Of a stretch of 11,475 nt of DNA, positions 6,052 through 11,475 are shown in pieces. Source of the stretch: Bacteroidota bacterium (lineage in GTDB: Bacteria; Bacteroidota; Bacteroidia; Chitinophagales; UBA2359); the NCBI GenBank assembly GCA_020631675.1, contig JAHDGT010000105.1, positions 1 through 11,475 of the forward strand, read 5' to 3'. The notes under the pieces were generated by a model. The model had not been told where the DNA came from. It searched no databases and saw only the letters and a list, made by a program, of their open reading frames with translations. A program made the translations under genes and the position numbers. Every line of letters starts with the position of its first letter. The stretch's first letter is position 1.

Positions 6052-6124
6052 AACTGAATAGTAATTGTTTAGGTCAGGCAATTTTGGCTGAAAAACACCC
6101 AACCTAAATACCTACAACTGAAAA
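6052..6124. mobile_element. Internally deleted 55-bp copy of the IS66-type MITE
   Basis: 6061-6099 matches 3691-3729 at 34 of 39 positions (both contain GCAATTTTGGCTGAAAAA). It then passes directly into the right end CAACCTAAATACCTAC (6100-6115), where the longer copy has about 106 extra bp. The ends pair imperfectly with each other (11 of 14 outer positions). Flanks AACTGAATA (6052-6060) and AACTGAAAA (6116-6124) agree at 8 of 9, consistent with an aged 8-9-bp target duplication. It lies 42 bp upstream of the T9SS-secreted protein start, in its probable promoter or leader region. Confidence 0.68.
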
Positions 6125-6185
6125 TAGTTTATAACCTAACTAAAAGCAAATAGATTTTAGTGCTTTTGTCGTTTGCATGTCGGCA

Positions 6186-6932
6186 TTATTTACCGATCAG
6201 GAATATAGCTGGTCTTTTGTGCAGATCCACACTTTTCGCCATCACTTTCCATTCACTAACTTTCATGGTCGTGATCTCTTGAGTGGGCAGCGTTAAATCA
6301 ACAGCAACACATAAGCGCAGATTCGGTTTAACGGCTTTTAGCATGGCTTCAAAAAGGGCTTGACTTCTGTAGGGCGTTTCTATGAACAATTGTGTTTGTC
6401 TATTACGCACAGCAAAATCAGCATACTTTTTTATGGCTCGGTCTCGCTCTAACTTCTCTATAGGCAAATAACCGTGAAAGCTAAAAGACTGTCCGTTCAT
6501 ACCCGAGGCCATGAGTGCGAGTAAGATAGAAGATGGGCCGATCAATGGAATGACCACAATACCCATTTCGTGAGCGATTTTAACAATCTCCGCTCCGGGA
6601 TCAGCTACTGCCGGACAACCGGCTTCTGAAAGTAAGCCAATGTCTTCACCTTGTAGGGCGGGCAATAATAATGCCTCCATTTCCGATTTAGAACGCTGTT
6701 CTTTTTTATTGACCAGCTCGAAGGCCAGCTCATCGATGGTACGACCTGTTTTTTTGATTCCGATCTTAACCAGAAAGCGTCTGGCACTTCTTAGGTTTTC
6801 CACTAAAAAGTGGGAGAGTTGTAAAGTGGTCTTGATCGTATCTTCAGGTAAAATGCTGATGTCATCCCCACCCAATAAAGTGGGTATGAGATATAGCTTC
6901 CCTAAACCATTATCCGCGGTCTTATTCGTCAT
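6186..6932 (-). CDS. RsmI-like SAM-dependent methyltransferase (tetrapyrrole methylase fold)
   Basis: A 248-aa protein of the tetrapyrrole (corrin/porphyrin) methylase superfamily, RsmI-related branch. RsmI proper 2'-O-methylates a cytidine in 16S rRNA using S-adenosylmethionine. Visible family features are GKLYLIPTLLG near the N-terminus, GLLSEAGCPAVADPG (about residues 108-122; RsmI usually has GTPGISDPG), VIPLIGPSSILLALMASG (about 136-153), SFHGYLP and FIETPYRS. The N-terminal segment lacks RsmI's usual TPIGNLEDI motif, having LLGGDDISILPEDTI instead, so it looks like the divergent second paralogue common in Bacteroidota rather than RsmI itself. Its substrate is therefore uncertain. It is divergent from ssb, with a 197-bp intergenic region, and no partner gene is adjacent. 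Confidence 0.85.
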   Translation of the reverse strand: MTNKTADNGLGKLYLIPTLLGGDDISILPEDTIKTTLQLSHFLVENLRSARRFLVKIGIKKTGRTIDELAFELVNKKEQRSKSEMEALLLPALQGEDIGLLSEAGCPAVADPGAEIVKIAHEMGIVVIPLIGPSSILLALMASGMNGQSFSFHGYLPIEKLERDRAIKKYADFAVRNRQTQLFIETPYRSQALFEAMLKAVKPNLRLCVAVDLTLPTQEITTMKVSEWKVMAKSVDLHKRPAIFLIGK

Positions 6933-7014
6933 GCGGGTAAAGATAATGCGATTCTGATTTTATGTTAAAAAGCGTCAAAAAAGAGAATCAATCGGGAAAA
7001 AACGCCGCCTGACA

Positions 7015-7045
7015 CACTTTCTAATTGACAGCTTTGTAGAAAGTG
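7015..7045. repeat. 9-bp inverted repeat in the methyltransferase-ssb intergenic region
   Basis: CACTTTCTA (7015-7023) and TAGAAAGTG (7037-7045) are perfect inverted repeats around a 13-nt spacer. There is no T-tract on either side, so it is not an intrinsic terminator. It lies about 57 nt upstream of the ssb -7 element and could be an operator or a transcript hairpin; the sequence does not decide. Confidence 0.35.
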
Positions 7046-7101
7046 ATGGGAACAATGCGAATAACACGAATTGCCCCCTACCGCTTATTCAAAGCATTAC
7101 T

Positions 7102-7109
7102 TATCTTTG
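7102..7109 (+). promoter_or_regulatory. -7 promoter element of ssb-gldE
   Basis: TATCTTTG fully matches TAnnTTTG, 20 nt before the ssb ATG at 7130. A correctly spaced TTG is not obvious (the nearest, at 7071-7073, has a 28-nt spacer), so the -33 box is poor. The predicted leader is only about 14 nt. Confidence 0.5.
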
Positions 7110-7129
7110 TAAAATTAAATTAAAGACTA

Positions 7130-7603
7130 ATGAGCAGTTTAAACAAAGTCATGTTGATCGGGCGCTTGGGTAAAGACCCTGAAGCGCAGCATTTCGATAG
7201 TGGCGCGCTCAAGGTGAGTTTCTCTCTGGCAACAGACGAATCTTACACAAATCGTGATGGACAGCGTGTTGAGTTAACGGAATGGCACAATATTGTCGTT
7301 TGGCGCAAGATGGCCGAGATCGCTGAGAAATATCTCAGTAAGGGGAAATTGGTGTATATTGAGGGGAAGCTAAAAACTCGATCCTGGGAAGATGCTGACG
7401 GCAAAAAGAACTATCGTACCGAAGTAGAAGCTTCTACTTTCCGTATGCTGGGAAGTAAAGCGGAAAATAGTGGTGGAAGTGGTAGTGGTAGCTACCAGCA
7501 AAGCTCAAGTGCGGCCCCTGCCAACAGTGTTCAAGAAGCTGCGGCAAAACCAACCGCTAAAGTAGATCAGGTGAATGAAGAGTTGGACGACTTACCGTTC
7601 TAA
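7130..7603 (+). CDS. ssb: Single-stranded DNA-binding protein
   Basis: A 157-aa SSB. The N-terminal OB fold (about residues 1-107) begins SSLNKVMLIGRLGKDPE, with VSFSLATDESY, TEWHNIVVWRKMAEIAEKYLSKG and VYIEGKLKTRSWED. A Gly/Ser/Gln/Ala-rich flexible linker (about 110-150) leads to the acidic tip DDLPF, the conserved peptide that recruits replication and repair partners. It coats single-stranded DNA during replication, recombination and repair, normally as a homotetramer. Length and architecture are normal. gldE starts 40 nt after its stop on the same strand with no promoter between, preserving the ssb-gldE order common in Bacteroidota. The usual mutY neighbour upstream is absent, replaced by the divergent methyltransferase. 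Confidence 0.97.
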   Translation: MSSLNKVMLIGRLGKDPEAQHFDSGALKVSFSLATDESYTNRDGQRVELTEWHNIVVWRKMAEIAEKYLSKGKLVYIEGKLKTRSWEDADGKKNYRTEVEASTFRMLGSKAENSGGSGSGSYQQSSSAAPANSVQEAAAKPTAKVDQVNEELDDLPF

Positions 7604-7643
7604 CACCTCATTTATCACTATCGTTTGACCAAAAGGACAAGCT

Positions 7644-9101
7644 TTGGATACCGAACCTAACGGGGAACAACAACTGGAACCTTACCCGTATTTTTCACAA
7701 ACTTTTTTGATGGGCACAGGTGCGTCTTTCACTCTATTTTCCACAGAGTGGTGGACGCCCTTGTATCTACTGCATATCGCCGATCTGGCGAATGGGTGGG
7801 GTTTATATTTTGTCGCCGCCATCGTTCTTTTCCTATTCATGGGATCCGCGATCGTTTCTGGTGCTGAGATCGCTTTTTTCTCCTTATCGCCCCAGCAGCT
7901 GAATCATTTGAAAGCAGAGCGTTCAGCAGCTAATGATCGTTTGCTCGCTTTATTAAAAAAACCGCCTCAGTTATTAGCGACGATCTTGATCGCCAATAAC
8001 CTCTTCAATATCGGCATTGTTATTCTGTCTTACTTTTTGACGGGTCAGACGGAAATGTCTTCGGCCAACCCTACCGTAGCCTATTTGGTGAATACGGTTT
8101 TAGTGACCTTCGCTTTGGTGCTCTTTGGTGAGGTGATGCCTAAGGTATATGCCACGCATAATAATATGCGCTTGGCTAAATTCGCTACCGGCCCATTATC
8201 CTTATTCTATTTTCTGTTATCTCCATTTAGCCGCTTGTTAGCACGTTCTACGCGCTTTATTGAACGCAAGCTGGATCAGCGGATGAAACACCAGATCAGC
8301 AAGAGCGAGATAGAACAAGCAATTAATATTGTGGCTAACGCGCAAACGGATCTGCCAGAACCTGCACAGCGAGACCTGCGCATGCTGAAAGGCATCATGC
8401 AGTTCGGTGATATTGATGTGGAAGAGATCATGCGCAATAGAATGGAGATCTTCGCGATCGATGTGTTCATGCCTTTTGATGACCTCAGACAACTCTTAGT
8501 GGATAAGGGCTATTCCAGAGTCCCTGTTTATAAGGAAGACTTGGATCATATAGTGGGTTTACTCTACGTGAAAGACCTTTTGCCACACATTAATGAAGCC
8601 GAGAATTTCAAATGGCAGAAGTTAATGCGCGATCCGTTTTTTGTGCCGGAAAGCAAGAAAATTGATGACCTGCTCCGTGAGATCCAGGAGAATCGTACCC
8701 ACTTGGCGATCGTGGTGGATGAATATGGAGGCACCTCTGGTTTGGTGACCTTAGAAGATGTATTAGAAGAGATCGTTGGCGAGATTGAAGACGAATACGA
8801 TAATCCGGAAGATGATATCGACTTCAAAAAGATTGATCGCTATAATTACGAATTTGATGGCATGACCCCGATCAGGGACTTATGCCGTGTGATGCGAATA
8901 GACCCGGAAGTGTTTGATAATGTAGAGGGTGATTTTAATTCCATTGCCGGACTTTTATTGGAACTGACCGGAGAGATTCCTGAAGAAGATACTGCTGTTG
9001 CGCTAGGGCGTTTTCAGTTCAGAGTACTCTCCATACAAGAAAATAGATTAGAACGGATCTCGATCTGCATAAAACATGACAAAGCGAGTGAGCCGGCTTG
9101 A
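7644..9101 (+). CDS. gldE: Gliding motility-associated protein GldE (CNNM/CorC-type membrane protein)
   Basis: A 485-aa protein with the CNNM (DUF21)-CBS-CorC_HlyC arrangement, identified as GldE by the ssb neighbour and its overall form. An N-terminal membrane block has about four helices between residues 50 and 205 (VAAIVLFLFMGSAIVSGAE, LLATILIANNLFNIGIVIL, a stretch ending LFGEVMPKVYA, and FATGPLSLFYFLLSPF). A CBS pair follows (about 255-385), including DEYGGTSGLVTLEDVLEEI around G362-G363, then a CorC_HlyC domain with YEFDGMTPIRDLCR and VEGDFNSIAGLLLE. In F. johnsoniae GldE supports gliding and can partly compensate for GldD defects. I keep the TTG start at 7644: AAAGGA lies 6 nt before it, and the N-terminal DTEP is GldE-like. 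An ATG at 7710 would drop 22 residues. gldD does not follow. Confidence 0.92.
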   Translation: MDTEPNGEQQLEPYPYFSQTFLMGTGASFTLFSTEWWTPLYLLHIADLANGWGLYFVAAIVLFLFMGSAIVSGAEIAFFSLSPQQLNHLKAERSAANDRLLALLKKPPQLLATILIANNLFNIGIVILSYFLTGQTEMSSANPTVAYLVNTVLVTFALVLFGEVMPKVYATHNNMRLAKFATGPLSLFYFLLSPFSRLLARSTRFIERKLDQRMKHQISKSEIEQAINIVANAQTDLPEPAQRDLRMLKGIMQFGDIDVEEIMRNRMEIFAIDVFMPFDDLRQLLVDKGYSRVPVYKEDLDHIVGLLYVKDLLPHINEAENFKWQKLMRDPFFVPESKKIDDLLREIQENRTHLAIVVDEYGGTSGLVTLEDVLEEIVGEIEDEYDNPEDDIDFKKIDRYNYEFDGMTPIRDLCRVMRIDPEVFDNVEGDFNSIAGLLLELTGEIPEEDTAVALGRFQFRVLSIQENRLERISICIKHDKASEPA

Positions 9102-9131
9102 TAAACTTGTCTGCTGAAAGGCCTAACTTTG
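9098..9131 (+). promoter_or_regulatory. Promoter of the E1 dehydrogenase gene
   Basis: TTG at 9098-9100, a 23-nt spacer, then TAACTTTG at 9124-9131, matching the Bacteroidota -33/-7 consensus at the long end of the spacing range. Start of transcription is expected near 9137, leaving a leader of about 40 nt before the ATG at 9179. The TTG overlaps the last codons of gldE, so the E1 gene probably has its own transcript. Confidence 0.5.
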
Positions 9132-9178
9132 TCAGATTCTAAACCACTTCCCTCTCATTTATTATACCATATAGTTTT

Positions 9179-11200
9179 ATGTCTAGCAGTGCCCTTTCTT
9201 CGGTCTTGGACATCCAATACAAACGCGGTCCTCAACATACCGACGACTTACTCATTTCGCTTTATAGAGCCATGCTTTTGCCTCGCATGATCGAAGAGCG
9301 CATGTTGAATCAACTGCGCCTAGGAAAGATCACCAAATGGTTCTCTGGTATTGGCCAGGAAGCCATTTCAGCAGGAGCAACTAAAGCCTTGCTACCGGAT
9401 GAGTACATATTACCCATGCACCGTAATCTCGGTGTATTCACTAATCGAGATATTCCGCTACAACGTTTGTTCGAACAGTGGCAGGGAAAAGCAGGCGGCT
9501 TTACAAAAGGTCGTGATCGCTCCTTTCACTTTGGTACGAATGAATACCATATCGTGGGTATGATTTCGCACTTGGGTGCGCAGTTGGCAGTGGGTAGTGG
9601 TATTGCCATGGCTGATAAGCTGAATAATGATGGTAAAGTCACCTTGGCATTTACAGGAGAAGGAGGTACCAGCGAAGGCGATTTTCACGAGTCGCTCAAT
9701 GTGGCTTCAGTATGGCAACTGCCCGTTATTTTCATGATCGAGAATAATGGCTATGGCTTATCTACGCCCACCTCAGAGCAGTACAATTGTGATGATCTGA
9801 TGGATCGTGGGGTAGGCTACGGCATGGAGGCCTTCAAAATAGATGGGAATAACATCTTGGAGGTCTACGATACGATCAGCAGACTGGCGGCATCGCTACG
9901 CAAGCATCCGCGTCCTGTTTTAGTGGAAGCACAGACTTTCCGTATGCGTGGGCATGAAGAGGCTTCGGGTACGAAGTATGTACCGAAAGACTTGATGGAT
10001 ACTTGGGCGAAGAAAGACCCGATCAACAATTATGAGCAGTGGTTGATGATGGAAGGGGTATTGAGCGTTCAGGATATTGAAGAAATTCGCTCTGAATTCA
10101 AAGAGCTGATCAATGACAATCTGAAAGCGGCGAATGCGGCCCCTCCTATTGAAGTGGACTTAGAGCGAGAGCAAAAGGATGTGTTTAAAGTTCATACCCC
10201 TTCTGCTCTTTTACCTGTTTCGAATAGTACGAGTCCGAAACGTTATATCGGTGCGATCAAAGACGCGATCCGACAGGCGATGGAGCGTTATCCCAATTTG
10301 GTTTTAATGGGGCAGGACATCGCGGATTATGGTGGTGTTTTCAAAATAACGGATGGATTGATGGACACCTATGGTAGGGGGCGTGTTAGAAACACCCCTA
10401 TTTGTGAATCGGCGATCCTGGGCATCAGTTTAGGAGCATCCATCAAAGGCTGGAAAGCCATGGTGGAAATGCAGTTCGCGGATTTTGTGACCTGTGGCTT
10501 CAATCAGATCATTAACAATTTGAGTAAATCACATTACCGCTGGGGGCAAAATGCCGATGTGGTGGTGCGCATGCCAACAGGAGGGAATGTGGCCGCTGGT
10601 CCGTTTCACTCTCAAAGTAATGAGGCTTGGTTTTTCCATTCTCCGGGCTTGAAGATCGTTTACCCTTCTAATCCGTATGATGCGAAAGGACTGCTAATGG
10701 CGGCCTTCGAAGACCCGAATCCTGTACTGTTCTTTGAGCATAAGTACTTGTATAGAAGACCTGAGCTGGAAATGGAGATTCCGGATGATCCTTATACCCT
10801 ACCTATTGGAAAAGCTAATTTGGTGAAAATGGGAGAGGATCTATCCATCATTACTTACGGTCTAGGGGTGCATTGGGCTTTAGAAGCCGTAGAGGCGAAT
10901 CCGGATATCAGTGCGGATATTTTAGACCTGCGCAGCTTATCTCCGCTGGATATGGATGCGGTTTTTAATAGTGTACGAAAAACGGGTAAAGCCATTGTTT
11001 TGCATGAGGACAGCTTGACAGGCGGTATAGGTGCGGAGTTAGCGGCAAGAATAGGACAGGATTGCTTCCAAGACTTGGATGCGCCAGTTATGCGCTGCGG
11101 GGCTTTGGACACGCCCATTCCGTTTGATAGCCAGTTGGAAAAGCAGTACATGCCGCAGGAACGCTTTACGAAGGCTTTGTTGGAACTATGGGAATATTGA
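9179..11200 (+). CDS. Fused alpha/beta 2-oxoacid dehydrogenase E1 component
   Basis: A 673-aa thiamine-diphosphate-dependent decarboxylase in which the normally separate E1 alpha and beta subunits are one chain. The alpha half (about residues 1-340) shows IGQEAISAG, the active-site-region MHRN, GRDRSFHF and the ThDP motif from G160-E161-G162 to N189-N190 (ENNGYGLS). A short linker precedes the beta half at about residue 352 (SPKRYIGAIKDAIRQAM), with GQDIADYGG from G378, CESAILGISLGAS, MQFADFVTCGFNQI and a transketolase C-terminal domain (IITYGLGVHWALEA, HEDSLTGGIGAEL). E1 decarboxylates a 2-oxoacid and passes the acyl group to the lipoyl E2. Branched-chain 2-oxoacids are the likeliest substrate (inference); pyruvate is possible. 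No E2 or E3 gene is adjacent. This fused form is common in Bacteroidota. Confidence 0.93.
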   Translation: MSSSALSSVLDIQYKRGPQHTDDLLISLYRAMLLPRMIEERMLNQLRLGKITKWFSGIGQEAISAGATKALLPDEYILPMHRNLGVFTNRDIPLQRLFEQWQGKAGGFTKGRDRSFHFGTNEYHIVGMISHLGAQLAVGSGIAMADKLNNDGKVTLAFTGEGGTSEGDFHESLNVASVWQLPVIFMIENNGYGLSTPTSEQYNCDDLMDRGVGYGMEAFKIDGNNILEVYDTISRLAASLRKHPRPVLVEAQTFRMRGHEEASGTKYVPKDLMDTWAKKDPINNYEQWLMMEGVLSVQDIEEIRSEFKELINDNLKAANAAPPIEVDLEREQKDVFKVHTPSALLPVSNSTSPKRYIGAIKDAIRQAMERYPNLVLMGQDIADYGGVFKITDGLMDTYGRGRVRNTPICESAILGISLGASIKGWKAMVEMQFADFVTCGFNQIINNLSKSHYRWGQNADVVVRMPTGGNVAAGPFHSQSNEAWFFHSPGLKIVYPSNPYDAKGLLMAAFEDPNPVLFFEHKYLYRRPELEMEIPDDPYTLPIGKANLVKMGEDLSIITYGLGVHWALEAVEANPDISADILDLRSLSPLDMDAVFNSVRKTGKAIVLHEDSLTGGIGAELAARIGQDCFQDLDAPVMRCGALDTPIPFDSQLEKQYMPQERFTKALLELWEY

Positions 11201-11203
11201 TTT

Positions 11204-11238
11204 AGACATAAGATTTAAGACGTAAGACATAAGACTTC
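11204..11238. repeat. Degenerate heptamer tandem repeat, 5 units
   Basis: Five 7-bp units AGACATA, AGATTTA, AGACGTA, AGACATA, AGACTTC begin 4 bp after the E1 stop codon. The first and fourth units are identical. This is the same repeat style as at 214-248 but with another consensus. No function is visible; it does not form a terminator. Confidence 0.65.
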
Positions 11239-11256
11239 GTGCGATCGCCGAAGGAG

Positions 11257-11291
11257 TTGTAATGTGCCATAAAACGATACGATTAATTTTG
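11257..11291 (+). promoter_or_regulatory. Orphan promoter-like sequence near the right edge
   Basis: TTG at 11257-11259, a 24-nt spacer and TAATTTTG at 11284-11291 resemble the Bacteroidota promoter consensus. No + strand ORF starts before the window ends, so the transcript would cover at least 175 nt of apparently non-coding DNA, including the hairpin at 11391-11471, before any gene beyond the edge. Confidence 0.3.
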
Positions 11292-11390
11292 TCCGTGTGC
11301 TTAAACGATATACTGTTTCAACATTCCAATTTCTATTGAATTAATTAAGAGGTAGTTTAAAGTTATTTTCTCGACCTTACCCCTAAGTCA

Positions 11391-11471
11391 TTGATCTTGA
11401 ATACTTCAGCTTTTTTTCGCCTCGTACTTTTCAAGTACGAAACTCAAAAAGAGCTTCGTCTTCAAAATCAA
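11391..11471. repeat. Hairpin repeat related to the core of the fold-back MITE
   Basis: Arms 11391-11417 (TTGATCTTGAATACTTCAGC onward) and 11446-11471 are imperfect inverted repeats. The centre holds a perfect 8-bp stem TCGTACTT/AAGTACGA around a 3-nt loop (11422-11440). The core segments ATACTTCAGCTTT and AAGAGCTTCGTCT are also found, in the same order, at 3741-3753 and 3786-3798 inside the 161-bp MITE, while the outer arm bases differ. The window ends 4 bp after the right arm, so the full element cannot be delimited. Confidence 0.55.
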
Positions 11472-11475
11472 GCAC

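Noticed and set aside
6019..6102. 28-residue N-terminal extension of the T9SS-secreted protein
   Set aside because: Starting at 6102 would place MGVFQPKLPDLNNYY and more before an obvious signal peptide and would overlap the short MITE copy; the ATG at 6018 is far more plausible.
6938..6945. TATCTTTA on the - strand as a promoter for the RsmI-like gene
   Set aside because: It lies only 5 nt from the ATG and the last base differs from consensus, so transcription would start inside the coding region.
10855..11151. - strand 98-aa frame inside the E1 gene
   Set aside because: It is antisense to the conserved transketolase C-terminal domain and has no recognisable features.

Overview
The window looks like chromosomal DNA of a Bacteroidota species, probably a gliding member of the Saprospiria/Cytophagia type (the class is inference). 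The evidence is two gliding-motility genes (gldD, gldE), a secreted protein with a type IX secretion (T9SS) C-terminal sorting domain, a DUF2480 protein, lipoproteins with an acidic stretch after the acylated cysteine, and several TAnnTTTG promoter -7 elements typical of the Bacteroidota housekeeping sigma factor.

Layout. 1-260 is a repeat-rich intergenic stretch: an inverted-repeat element (37-167) enclosing a REP-like palindrome, a promoter that partly overlaps it, and a degenerate heptamer array. 261-1554 is a + strand pair encoding a DUF2480 protein and a LytTR response regulator. On the - strand, a polysaccharide-deacetylase-family gene (3542-2205) is followed after 20 nt by gldD (2184-1564), which converges on the LytTR gene. 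3543-3859 holds no gene but contains a 161-bp fold-back MITE with target-site duplication. Next on the - strand are an unrecognised exported protein (5029-4298) with a small cytochrome-c-like lipoprotein downstream (4252-3860), and, behind a strong terminator, a T9SS-secreted CxxxxCH protein (6018-5164). A shortened copy of the same MITE (6061-6115) sits 42 bp upstream of that gene. An RsmI-family methyltransferase (6932-6186) is divergent from ssb (7130-7603) and gldE (7644-9101). A fused alpha/beta 2-oxoacid dehydrogenase E1 gene (9179-11200) has its own promoter. The last 275 bp carry a second heptamer array, an orphan promoter-like sequence and a third hairpin related to the MITE core.

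How the genes fit together. GldE and GldD are both required for gliding/T9SS in Flavobacterium, where ssb/gldE/gldD are commonly neighbours. Here ssb-gldE is kept, but gldD lies about 5.5 kb away on the other strand behind a deacetylase-family gene. The T9SS cargo and the haem-motif lipoprotein would be cell-surface or secreted proteins. The remaining genes (SSB, methyltransferase, E1 dehydrogenase, LytTR regulator) are ordinary housekeeping functions. I see no defence island, CRISPR array, tRNA or rRNA. The least explained content is the intergenic repeat population, not a new multigene system.
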